Positions 18,117 through 26,425 of a stretch of DNA of 35,189 nt are shown here, one piece after another. Each line of letters begins with the position of its first letter. Within the stretch, counting starts at the first letter, position 1. The DNA lies in contig NZ_LR213810.1 in assembly GCF_900659865.1 (NCBI RefSeq), positions 1 through 35,189 of the forward strand. Direction: 5' to 3'. Position numbers and translations under genes: made by a program. The notes under the pieces were generated by a model. That model was not told the DNA's origin, did no database searches, and saw nothing but the letters and a program-made list of their open reading frames with translations. Source of the stretch: Hyella patelloides LEGE 07179 (GTDB lineage Bacteria; Cyanobacteriota; Cyanobacteriia; Cyanobacteriales; Xenococcaceae).

Positions 18117-20714
18117 TTAAACAGGCATACCCAGAATGTCTTCAATCTTAGGCATTTCTTCCAAAGGAATTACTCTTCCTTCATCTTCAAAACCTGCAAT
18201 TTGATCGAAATTGAGATAGCGATATAGATCGTTTTCAAAAGGTGCAATTTTCTCTTTAACAATTGCCATATATTCTTCCACAGTAGGAATTTTACCTAGC
18301 AAGGCACATACAGCAGCCAATTCAGCCGAACCCAGATAAACTTGCGCCCCTTTACCCATGCGGTTGTTGAAGTTACGGGTAGAAGTAGAGAATACAGTCG
18401 CATTATCTTCGACACGGGCTTGATTGCCCATACAGAGAGAACAGCCAGGCATTTCGGTACGCGCCCCAGCAGCAGCAAAGATACCGTATACGCCTTCTTC
18501 ACGGAGTTGTTTTTCATCCATCCGAGTAGGGGGACAGACCCAAAGTCTTCCTTTAACTACTCCTGCATCTTCAAGGATTTTAGCAGCAGCGCGATAATGT
18601 CCAATATTGGTCATGCAAGAACCAATAAAGACTTCATCCACTTTATCTCCTGCACATTCTGACATTAGTTTTACGTTATCGGGGTCGTTGGGGGCTGCGA
18701 CGATAGGTTCTATGATTTCATTGAGGTTAATTTCAATGGTATCTACATATTCCGCATCAGTATCCGCAGACATCAGTTCGGGGTTGGCTAACCACTGTTC
18801 CATTTTAGCGACGCGACGCGTAATAGTACGAGCATCACCGTAACCACGGGCTACCATATTTTTAAGTAATGCCACATTGGAACGTAAATATTCAGCGATA
18901 GTTTCTTCACTGAGTTTAATAGTACTTCCAGAACAAGAACGTTCTGCCGTAGCATCGGTAAGCTCAAAAGCTTGTTCAACTTTTAAGTTGGGTAAGCCTT
19001 CCATTTCCATAATGCGCCCGTTGAAGACATTTTGCTTGTTTTCTTTAGCAACAGTCAGTTTCCCTTTTTGCATAGCTACCCAAGGAATTGCGTTGACAAT
19101 ATCTCTGAGGGTAACTCCTGGCTGTAGTTCGCCAGTGAAGCGGACTAAAACTGATTCTGGCATATCTAATGGCATTACTCCTAAAGCTGCTGCAAAAGCG
19201 ACTAAACCAGAACCCGCAGGAAATGATATCCCAAGGGGGAAACGGGTATGAGAATCACCACCAGTACCTACAGTGTCGGGTAACAACATTCTATTAAGCC
19301 AAGAGTGAATAATACCATCACCAGGACGTAGTGCCACCCCACCACGAGTCGAAAAGAAATCGGGTAATTCTCTATGGGTATTGACATCTACTGGTTTGGG
19401 ATAAGCTGCGGTATGACAAAATGTTTGTAAGGTTAAATCAGCATTAAAACCAAGACAAGCTAATTCTTTTAACTCGTCTCTGGTCATAGGGCCTGTGGTA
19501 TCCTGAGAACCTACAGTAGTCATAATAGGTTCGCAAGAAGTTCCAGGGCGCACACCAGATAAACCGCAAGCTCTTCCAACCATTTTTTGTGCTAAAGTGA
19601 AGCCTTTGCCTGTATCTTCTGGCATGGAAGGGCGTACAAAGAGAGTAGAAGGCTCAAAACCTAATGCTTCTCTGGTTTTATCAGTTAACGCCCTACCGAT
19701 AAGTAAGGGAATTCTACCACCTGCACGCACTTCATCTAAGATAGTTTCGGGTTTCAGAGTAAAAGTGCTAATGATATCGCCGTTTTCGTCAGTAATTTCT
19801 CCTTTGTAGGGATGAATTGTAATTACATCTCCTGTACTCATCTGAGAAACATCGCACTCAATAGGTAACGCACCAGAGTCTTCCGCCGTATTAAAGAATA
19901 TTGGGGCAATTTTACCACCTAAGATGTAACCACCAGCTTTTTTATTGGGAATAAATGGAATGGGCATCCCTAAATGCCACAATACAGAGTTAATTGCTGA
20001 TTTCCGAGATGAACCAGTCCCCACAACATCGCCAACATAGGCTACAGGATGTCCTTTGGTTTTCAAATGTACTATTTCTGCCAAACCCCCAGGCATTTTT
20101 GCCTCCAACATGGCTAAAGCATGAAGAGGTATATCAGGGCGTGTAGTAGCATGGGTTGCAGGAGACAAATCATCAGTGTTGGTTTCTCCTGGTACATTAA
20201 AAACTGTGACAGTAATGCTTTGAGCTACTTTGGGGCGAGAAATAAACCATTCTCCATTCGCCCAAGAGTCGATTACTTGTTTGGCATAGGGGTTGATATC
20301 GGATAGTTCTAAAACATCGTTAAAAGAATCAAAGACTAAGAGGGTTTTACTTAACGCACTAGCTGCTTCTGCTGCAATACTAGGATTATCAGATTTGAGT
20401 AACTCTACTAAAGATTGAACATTGTAACCCCCCACCATTGTACCGAGTAAGTCTACTGCACCCTGAGCAGAAATCAGAGGACATTCGATTTCTTTTTTGG
20501 CAATAGCGGTTAAAAATCCCGCTTTAACATAGGCTGCATCATCTACTCCTGGTGATACTCTGTCTCTTAAAAGTGTCAGTAATTGTTCTTTTTCCGCTTC
20601 GGGAGGTTTTTTTAGCATCTCACAGAGTTGAGATGTTTGTTCTGCTGTGAGAGGAAGAGGCGGTATTCCCATTGCTTCTCTTTCTGCTTTATGTTTGCGA
20701 TAGGCTTTTAGCAT
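18117..20714 (-). CDS. acnB: Aconitate hydratase B
   Basis: AcnB (865 residues, the same length as E. coli AcnB) interconverts citrate and isocitrate through a [4Fe-4S] cluster in the TCA cycle, and may act on 2-methylisocitrate. The N-terminus '[30 protein letters not shown]' is the HEAT-like domain specific to AcnB. '[12 protein letters not shown]' and '[16 protein letters not shown]' lie in the swivelling domain. Cluster ligands are the Cys in '[13 protein letters not shown]' and the CxxC in '[13 protein letters not shown]'. GAGGAG stands ~9 nt before the ATG on the minus strand. It is monocistronic; the next minus-strand gene upstream is 457 nt away. The call is secure. Confidence 0.97.
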   Translation of the reverse strand: MLKAYRKHKAEREAMGIPPLPLTAEQTSQLCEMLKKPPEAEKEQLLTLLRDRVSPGVDDAAYVKAGFLTAIAKKEIECPLISAQGAVDLLGTMVGGYNVQSLVELLKSDNPSIAAEAASALSKTLLVFDSFNDVLELSDINPYAKQVIDSWANGEWFISRPKVAQSITVTVFNVPGETNTDDLSPATHATTRPDIPLHALAMLEAKMPGGLAEIVHLKTKGHPVAYVGDVVGTGSSRKSAINSVLWHLGMPIPFIPNKKAGGYILGGKIAPIFFNTAEDSGALPIECDVSQMSTGDVITIHPYKGEITDENGDIISTFTLKPETILDEVRAGGRIPLLIGRALTDKTREALGFEPSTLFVRPSMPEDTGKGFTLAQKMVGRACGLSGVRPGTSCEPIMTTVGSQDTTGPMTRDELKELACLGFNADLTLQTFCHTAAYPKPVDVNTHRELPDFFSTRGGVALRPGDGIIHSWLNRMLLPDTVGTGGDSHTRFPLGISFPAGSGLVAFAAALGVMPLDMPESVLVRFTGELQPGVTLRDIVNAIPWVAMQKGKLTVAKENKQNVFNGRIMEMEGLPNLKVEQAFELTDATAERSCSGSTIKLSEETIAEYLRSNVALLKNMVARGYGDARTITRRVAKMEQWLANPELMSADTDAEYVDTIEINLNEIIEPIVAAPNDPDNVKLMSECAGDKVDEVFIGSCMTNIGHYRAAAKILEDAGVVKGRLWVCPPTRMDEKQLREEGVYGIFAAAGARTEMPGCSLCMGNQARVEDNATVFSTSTRNFNNRMGKGAQVYLGSAELAAVCALLGKIPTVEEYMAIVKEKIAPFENDLYRYLNFDQIAGFEDEGRVIPLEEMPKIEDILGMPV

Positions 20715-21171
20715 TTAGTGGTTCTCCTCTATATGTATATTTATTGCAGAGTATCTATTGTCTCATTTGATTCCCCTAATCCCCCTGATTAAGTAGGACT
20801 TTTCTCGGAAAGAGGGAAGTAAAATTATCGGTCTTCTTTATAATGTATCGAGGATTTTAGGTTATTGGCTATGGGGTTTTTCAGGGTTTGATGAGAAGAA
20901 ACTGACGTTTTAAGACTTTGTTATATTGCAAATAAAGAGCTTTATTTCACCTATATAGGCAAAGGCGCAGAAAGAGATGTTGAGATGTTATGCCGTATTG
21001 ATTAAAATTCTAGTCGATATAAAAAACGATTTTTCTTTCTTAAGATTGCAAAACTGATGAGTTTGTGACAAGGTAGATTTCAACTCAATTTTCTACACTT
21101 TACTTTATTTATTAAGATATTTATAAAAAATAGTATATTTTTACTTTACCTTAATTATTACAATCAGTATT
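20715..21171. other. Intergenic region between acnB and the CHAT operon
   Basis: About 457 nt, AT-rich. It must contain the acnB promoter and the 3' end of the CHAT operon. An 18-nt palindrome, AAATAAAGAGCTTTATTT, occurs near 20930-20947. No gene or T-tract terminator in the minus orientation was recognised. Confidence 0.5.
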
Positions 21172-21501
21172 CTATTGTGTAGGTGTTTTAGGCTTTAAGG
21201 TCGTTGATAAAACTACTTTCATTCCTCCTGTAGTTCCTGTTTCAGCACCAGCGTTGAAGAAAAGGTACTTAATGTCACCTTTAGCCTTCATACTGATTGA
21301 ACCAGTGATCTCAATAGTTAGTTTACTTTCTACATCAATACTTGATGTAATAGCTTCAGTTACAGAAGAAAATAATTCTTCCAACTGGACGGCAATATTT
21401 TCTTCCCTTGTTCCTAATGTATCTAAAATTTCTCCATCTTCAGTCCTTAAATTACCAACTTCTTTTGAATCCACTGTTGTAAGATAGGTTTTTATTGGCA
21501 T
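21172..21501 (-). CDS. Small protein resembling the trypsin-co-occurring (Trypco) domain
   Basis: A 109-residue protein, last of three genes in the CHAT operon. Residues ~35-55 are predicted helical ('IAVQLEELFSSVTEAITSSID'). Residues ~60-105 look like beta strands: 'SKLTIEITGSISMKAKGDIKYLFFNAGAE' then 'MKVVLSTTLKP'. The order helix, short beta-rich segment, Gly-Ile-Lys strand, and a final 'VxLxxTLxP' strand matches the general look of small trypsin-co-occurring domains found beside trypsin-like and CHAT proteases in predicted conflict systems. This is a motif-level impression, not a proven homology. It starts 33 nt after the CHAT gene stop with GAGGA upstream of the ATG (rc of TCCTC at ~21509-21513). 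It may be an adaptor, substrate or regulator of the protease. Confidence 0.7.
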   Translation of the reverse strand: MPIKTYLTTVDSKEVGNLRTEDGEILDTLGTREENIAVQLEELFSSVTEAITSSIDVESKLTIEITGSISMKAKGDIKYLFFNAGAETGTTGGMKVVLSTTLKPKTPTQ

Positions 21502-21534
21502 GAATTTTCCTCTTGATTGTTTTCTTTTTATGAT

Positions 21535-22698
21535 TTACTCAATAGGCTCAAAATAAACGTCTGGATTTCCATAAATACAATATAATAACCAGAAAAAATT
21601 ATGTTGCTCCGCAGCTATTTTTTTTGCATGAGCTATAGCTTGACCAACTGTCATTTTAGTATCTTTACAAAGTAGCTCTACATATACATTTTCTGCAAAA
21701 TCGATAGCATATTTAGTAGGAACTATTCCCAGCGTCCCAATAAAGACATCTGCACCTTGTCGATAAAATTCCCAACCAAAACTCCTAAACCCATCAAATA
21801 ATGCTGCTTGTACGGGAACAGTTGAATTGCAGGCATTAGCAAATACAAAACAACCTGGTTTAAACAATAATTGTTGTACCTTATCAATACTTAAATCGCG
21901 AATTCGAGATTTACTTGAAGAAATTTGTAGTAGATTTAACGGCTGAAGATGTCCATGACAGGTAAAATGTAATATGTCTGCTAGAGCTGAAGCTCTTATA
22001 AGCTCAGAAAATGATTTTTCTCTTAGACGCTCTAGAATAATAGACTCTGATAATCTATCAAATAGCTTGAAAGCCCCTATTGCTTCTGATTCATCAATAT
22101 TTCCACCAACTACATTAACAATTTTTCTGACTTCTCTCAATCCTTGGTGTTTTTGTCTATTTTCGTTTGGATCAGTTCGTCTATCTCCTAGCCTTGGATA
22201 ACGGGAGAAGATAAACTTATCTCCTAAAAAGCCCTCTCCATCATGCATCAACTCCCACGGAATCCATTGTTCATTTGTGGAAACTCTGACAGAAAATCCA
22301 GATCTCCAATCTTTTATGCGTTTTGCTACTTGATCGGGAACAAGGTTCTTAAAAAGTCTTTGACCAAAACTTTTAAGAGTAGAATCAATATCTTGCCATA
22401 TTTGGTTCGGAGGATTACCTATAGTGATAGTATCCCCAAGTATATCGCTGAGTTCACTCCAGAAATTTTCAATCTCTGTTTCAATGTTTGACTGATCTGA
22501 AATTTCTTTATTCCAATCCCCTGCTTCAGAAGAATGGGGAGAATAAATCGTATAAAATAATTTGGCTTCGCATTTACTCCAAAAAACATGAAGTGTTCGT
22601 TTTTCAAGACGGACTTCTTCTCTTGAACCTGGGGTCAAACCAACAGCAGGATCTTCCATCATTAAGACATTTGAAGCATTTGATTGCATTCCAGTCAT
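21535..22698 (-). CDS. CHAT-domain caspase-like protease
   Basis: A 387-residue protein whose C-terminal ~200 residues form a CHAT (caspase HetF-associated with TPRs) peptidase domain. Numbered from the ATG at 22698, the catalytic His is 248 in 'ILHFTCHGHL' and the nucleophile is Cys290 in 'FVFANACNS'. The preceding 'EQWIPWELMHDGEGFLGDKFIFSRY' (~143-167) and the closing 'WLLYCIYGNPDVYF' are also typical. The N-terminal ~130 residues are unassigned. A TTG at 22707 would overlap the upstream stop, but AAAGG spaced nine bases from the ATG favours 22698, so translation is probably coupled to the pentapeptide gene. No transmembrane segment is seen. It probably cleaves a dedicated target when the sensor is triggered; the target is unknown. 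Confidence 0.9.
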   Translation of the reverse strand: MTGMQSNASNVLMMEDPAVGLTPGSREEVRLEKRTLHVFWSKCEAKLFYTIYSPHSSEAGDWNKEISDQSNIETEIENFWSELSDILGDTITIGNPPNQIWQDIDSTLKSFGQRLFKNLVPDQVAKRIKDWRSGFSVRVSTNEQWIPWELMHDGEGFLGDKFIFSRYPRLGDRRTDPNENRQKHQGLREVRKIVNVVGGNIDESEAIGAFKLFDRLSESIILERLREKSFSELIRASALADILHFTCHGHLQPLNLLQISSSKSRIRDLSIDKVQQLLFKPGCFVFANACNSTVPVQAALFDGFRSFGWEFYRQGADVFIGTLGIVPTKYAIDFAENVYVELLCKDTKMTVGQAIAHAKKIAAEQHNFFWLLYCIYGNPDVYFEPIE

Positions 22699-22699
22699 A

Positions 22700-25096
22700 T
22701 CACTCAACCTTTGATGTTACGTTAGTTTTAACAATTGTATATCCCACTCTTGAATATTCATGAAAAAACTCAATTTCAATCATTTGCTCTCCTAATTTAA
22801 TTGGAACAAGTTGAAACACAACTTCTTCAGAATCAATATTTTTTGTTACTTTTAATTGTTTTCTTCTTTGTTTAATATTGAAATTTTCTGCTGTTATTTG
22901 TAAATCAACTTGTACTGTTCCGACTTCACTATCAGTAGGAATACTAACTTTTTGAAGAACACGAGTTTGCTTGGGAATTTGAACAACTAATTGGATTTTC
23001 AACTCAACTTCATGTTCAAAAATACACTCAGAGGTGAATTCTATGCGAGTAAAGCGATTTATAGTTTTTTTTTGTTTGTAATAATTACCCTCGATCTTTT
23101 CGTTATAATTGCCCTTGTTAAATCCTATTTTGTGAGCGCCAGGTATTTTATTTTCTCCTTGTTGATTATTATAACTTTCGGTATAAAAGCTAGGTTGTTT
23201 TAATACCGTGTCTACCATATTTTCTAAGGCTTGAACGCGATCATCTTTTTCTATTAGAAGCACTTGAGATTTTGGTGGTAGAGTTTTGACTCGATCATAA
23301 ATCTCAAAATATTCCGCATTTAAACGAGACTTATCAGCATTGGATGCAGTTTTTATTTTTAGCAATAAATAATCTTCACCTTTGATTTCCATTGAAGCGA
23401 ATTGCAGTTTAGCATCAGGATTGTTTTCTGCTAACTGCTTGAAAGAAATAGCGATCGCTCTAGGTTCTATTTCTCGGTTGTGATAAAGGTCGAGAGTATT
23501 AAAAATAGGCTTGATAAAATCAGCAAAGTCCCCATCTTCAAACTTTTCTGAGTTATTATCAGGTTTGCGACGAGAATGAGAGTTTTCTTTTGTGGATAAG
23601 TGCATAAAAACATATTCACACTTAACTTCATCTAGCTTGGTATTAGTAGTAATACCCCAATTTTCAATACAAGCTCCCGTTAGAGTAGCTCTTGTAAAGT
23701 CTGTTCCATCTAACTGCGCCTGTACCAGTTTGGCTCCTGATAAGTCTGCATCCCTTAATTTAGCTTCACTCAAGTTTGCACGAATGAAGCTGGCTCCCGT
23801 TAGAGTAGCTCCTGTAAAGTCTGTTCCATCTAACTGCGCCTGTACCAGTTTGGCTCCTGATAAGTCTGCACCCCTTAAATTAGCTTCACTCAAGTCTGCG
23901 CCAATGAAGCTAGCATCAGTAAGATCTTTTCTATGTTCAAGATTAATCCTTCGTAAGTTTTTGCGATCAAAGTTGTTATTTTTTCCTATTCCTATGAGCC
24001 ATCGCTTTGTTTGAATGTCTTTTAGATAAGTTTTTCCTGGACGGATATGATAAAGCATTTTAGCTCCATACCAACGAGCATGAGTAAGAGTAGCTTCTCT
24101 TAGATCTGTGCTTTTGAGTCTAGCTTCAGTGAAATTAGCATCAGTTAAATCAGCACCACGGAAATTCGTACCGTCTATAGCAGCAAAAACCATGGCAAAG
24201 CTAAGCAACCAAAGATCTTTTTCATTTCCTCCTCTAGCGCGCCAGCTAACATATACGAATGCTCCTATTACTATTCCTACTCCTACGACGGCTGCTGCCA
24301 CGGCTGCTGCTACGGCTGCTGCTCCTGCCAAGATTACTGCTACGACGGCTGCTGTTACGGCTGCTGCTACTGCCAAGATTACTGCTACTGCTATGGCTCC
24401 TATTCCTGCGATGGCTCCTGCTACTGCTATAGCTACGGCTCCTGCTACTGCTCCTGCTACTGCTAATATTACTGCTACTACTACTACTGTTGCTTCTGCT
24501 ACTGCTCCTAGTCCTGCTACTACAGCTATTACTACTACTATTACTGCTCCTACTATGGCTCCTGCTATGGCTCCTGCTCCTGCTATTGTCCCTGCTCTCT
24601 TTCTTTGTTCAATAGTTAAAATCAGGAAACCAGCTAATACTATTAGACTAACCCAACCTGCAATTGGATCTTCTAGGCTAGAGGAGTCAAAAATTAGAGA
24701 GACTAAATAACCAACGAATATTGAAAAGAATCCTAATATGCCAGCCAGCAGCCAGGAAAGAATCGTTAAAAGTGTTGCCCAGCGTTTTTGTAATCCACAC
24801 TTTGCACCAGTAAAATTCGTTCCTATAAGAATGGCTTGAGAAAAGTTGGCACTACGAATATCAGCCTTACTAAAATCTGCTCCTAAAGGTTCTTCTCCTT
24901 CTTGTAATCTACATTTTGCACCTGTAAAATTAGTACCCCTCAAAGTAGCACCGATAAAGTTGGCATTGCGAATATCAGCCCCACTAAAATTTGCTCCTGA
25001 AAGAGTTTGACCTTCAAAAGATCGATCTTTAAGATTTACACGACGAAAATCTCTTCTTCCTAATGCATACTCTTTTAAAACTTTACTGGCTTCCAT
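22700..25096 (-). CDS. Membrane pentapeptide-repeat protein with C-terminal beta-sandwich, CHAT operon sensor candidate
   Basis: A 798-residue multidomain protein. Pentapeptide repeats of A(D/N)LxG type lie at ~30-100 and ~308-475. Between them is a membrane region: helices at ~107-136 and ~147-162, then ~120 residues (170-285) almost entirely Ala, Val, Gly and Ile. After the second block, 'NWGITTNTKLDEVKCEYVFM' and a ~110-residue alpha/beta region (~518-635) match a segment I know from other cyanobacterial pentapeptide proteins. The last ~110 residues (~690-798) look like a beta-sandwich of the kind often fused to CHAT domains. The gene is first in the operon and ends 1 nt before the CHAT ATG. 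It may anchor and trigger the protease; that role is inferred. Confidence 0.88.
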   Translation of the reverse strand: MEASKVLKEYALGRRDFRRVNLKDRSFEGQTLSGANFSGADIRNANFIGATLRGTNFTGAKCRLQEGEEPLGADFSKADIRSANFSQAILIGTNFTGAKCGLQKRWATLLTILSWLLAGILGFFSIFVGYLVSLIFDSSSLEDPIAGWVSLIVLAGFLILTIEQRKRAGTIAGAGAIAGAIVGAVIVVVIAVVAGLGAVAEATVVVVAVILAVAGAVAGAVAIAVAGAIAGIGAIAVAVILAVAAAVTAAVVAVILAGAAAVAAAVAAAVVGVGIVIGAFVYVSWRARGGNEKDLWLLSFAMVFAAIDGTNFRGADLTDANFTEARLKSTDLREATLTHARWYGAKMLYHIRPGKTYLKDIQTKRWLIGIGKNNNFDRKNLRRINLEHRKDLTDASFIGADLSEANLRGADLSGAKLVQAQLDGTDFTGATLTGASFIRANLSEAKLRDADLSGAKLVQAQLDGTDFTRATLTGACIENWGITTNTKLDEVKCEYVFMHLSTKENSHSRRKPDNNSEKFEDGDFADFIKPIFNTLDLYHNREIEPRAIAISFKQLAENNPDAKLQFASMEIKGEDYLLLKIKTASNADKSRLNAEYFEIYDRVKTLPPKSQVLLIEKDDRVQALENMVDTVLKQPSFYTESYNNQQGENKIPGAHKIGFNKGNYNEKIEGNYYKQKKTINRFTRIEFTSECIFEHEVELKIQLVVQIPKQTRVLQKVSIPTDSEVGTVQVDLQITAENFNIKQRRKQLKVTKNIDSEEVVFQLVPIKLGEQMIEIEFFHEYSRVGYTIVKTNVTSKVE
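23673..23912 (-). repeat. 120-nt tandem duplication in the second pentapeptide block
   Basis: Units 23673-23792 and 23793-23912 differ at about seven positions by eye. Each encodes 40 residues, exactly eight pentapeptides (ASFI..A(D/N)LSEA.LR.. through GTDFT.ATLTG). The duplication keeps the reading frame and lengthens the right-handed beta-helix by two turns, indicating recent change. Confidence 0.9.
24255..24600 (-). repeat. Low-complexity GCN/GTN/ATN tract encoding an Ala/Val/Gly/Ile membrane segment
   Basis: On the plus strand this stretch is dominated by GCT, ACT, CCT, GCC and ACG triplets ('CTGCTACTGCTCCTGCTACT'-like), which on the coding strand become GCA, AGT, AGG, GTA-type codons for Ala, Gly, Val and Ile. 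Near-identical short units recur, such as GCTGTTACGGCTGCTGCTAC. The tract encodes residues ~170-285 of the pentapeptide protein and is prone to slippage. The long antisense frame at 24108-24710 is a by-product. Confidence 0.8.
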
Positions 25097-25224
25097 TTGA
25101 TTAGTTTTGAGCTAGTTTGCTCTCTAATTTACAGGAATTTGACCTCATGAAAAATAAAAAAGATATTAAATTAAGCTGTTAAGCATTTGATTAATCACAA
25201 TTTTCACTTCATCTAAGATATAAA

Positions 25225-25280
25225 TGTAGCGACCCGAAATCATAATCGGGTCGGAGTGATTATAATTTCAGGTTGCTACA
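25225..25280. repeat. Large imperfect palindrome (22-nt arms) in a divergent promoter region
   Basis: Arm 25225-25246 (TGTAGCGACCCGAAATCATA-AT) pairs with 25259-25280 (AT-TATAATTTCAGGTTGCTACA) at 20 of 22 positions counting one G-T, with a 12-nt loop. A nested alternative is the perfect GACCCGA (25231-25237) / TCGGGTC (25246-25252). It lies between the divergent CHAT operon and sulfotransferase gene and could be a foldback element or a regulatory structure. Confidence 0.75.
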
Positions 25281-25320
25281 TATAAATATTTTAAGAATAA
25301 AGTCTATACATTACATATAT

Positions 25321-26181
25321 ATGTTGAGAACTCTCAAAGAAAGCTTTAAAAATATTCTTCCTCATAAAGATATAAAAAAACTTCGCAGTCTATTACACAA
25401 TATTTCTTATCCACCATTTTTTTATTCTCAGTTTGCTCACAAATTAGTATTCATCTTCGGTTGTCAACGTAGTGGCACTACCTTGTCTTATTTAATGTTG
25501 AATTGTCACCCCTTAATTCAAGGAATTGATGAAACTGACTCTTGTTATAAGCTGCCTCGTCCTGTACAGCTATTTTCACTAAGTAAACAATATTCTTTAC
25601 TTCTATTAAAACTTCCAAATCAAACTTTTAATTTAGAATACTTTGTTCATAATTTACAGGGAATTAAAATTCTGTGGTCTGTGAGAAATCCTTACGCGGT
25701 GATTTCTTCCATGCTGCGATGGAAACTCAAAAATGTTAGTTGGATTAAAGTTCATGCCCAAGCAGAGTTATGGCAACATTCCTTTCTCTTTCCAGAAATC
25801 CTAGAACTCGATCTTGCTAATCTAGATGAGGTTTCTTTAGGTGCTTATATCTGGAAATACAAAGAGCGTACTTTGCAGTTATATCAACAAAGTAATCTTG
25901 ATATTTTTTCTTATAAATATGAAGAACTTCTAGATGATCCTCGTCTGATTATGTCAAATGTTTTAGATTTTATGGAATTAGGATGGAATGACAATGTTTT
26001 ATGTCATGAACAGTATTATCAATTCGATAGAATATATCCTGGCGGAACTCAACAGAAAAAACCTTTAGATAAATCTCGAAAACAACCTAAGTTATTACTA
26101 TCTACAGAGGAAATCGATTTGATTACTAATATTTGCTCTGAGGAAATGCAACCTTACCAATATACTAAACCTCTTGCATAA
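25321..26181 (+). CDS. Sulfotransferase family protein
   Basis: A 286-residue PAPS-dependent sulfotransferase-like protein. The phosphosulfate-binding loop is 'FIFGCQRSGTTLSYLML' (~44-60). The 3'-phosphate site is 'ILWSVRNPYAVISSML' (~117-132), with Arg122 and Ser129/130. 'YKYEELLDDPRLIMSNVLDFM' near ~200 is the usual C-terminal helix pair. The frame extends upstream to a TTG at 25273, but that codon sits inside the palindrome and its 16 extra residues look non-native, so ATG 25321 is chosen. It is only distantly similar to the sulfotransferase at 1407-2441. It begins a second polysaccharide gene block with two glycosyltransferases; a glycan target is inferred. Confidence 0.85.
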   Translation: MLRTLKESFKNILPHKDIKKLRSLLHNISYPPFFYSQFAHKLVFIFGCQRSGTTLSYLMLNCHPLIQGIDETDSCYKLPRPVQLFSLSKQYSLLLLKLPNQTFNLEYFVHNLQGIKILWSVRNPYAVISSMLRWKLKNVSWIKVHAQAELWQHSFLFPEILELDLANLDEVSLGAYIWKYKERTLQLYQQSNLDIFSYKYEELLDDPRLIMSNVLDFMELGWNDNVLCHEQYYQFDRIYPGGTQQKKPLDKSRKQPKLLLSTEEIDLITNICSEEMQPYQYTKPLA

Positions 26182-26425
26182 TTAATTCATGTTACATTTA
26201 AAGACTTTACTAATGGTTGTGTTGCCAAAAATCGAGTCATTCTTGTAGTATGTTTTGGTTGTCAACAGTTACTAGAACTAATGAACTCAAAGCAACCTTT
26301 TAAGATTTCTCCAAAACTTTTACCCATATTAGTAGTTTCATCCGTTTTTGAGATGACTACTCTCATTAACTCATATTTTTAGCTTAACCGAACCAGTATT
26401 GGATTTCAACTTTATTACAGTGATT

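Noticed and set aside
24108-24710. 200-codon plus-strand frame, Ala/Thr/Pro-rich
   Set aside because: It is the antisense of the low-complexity Ala/Val tract of the pentapeptide gene; composition follows from the repeated triplets and the opposite strand has clear domains.
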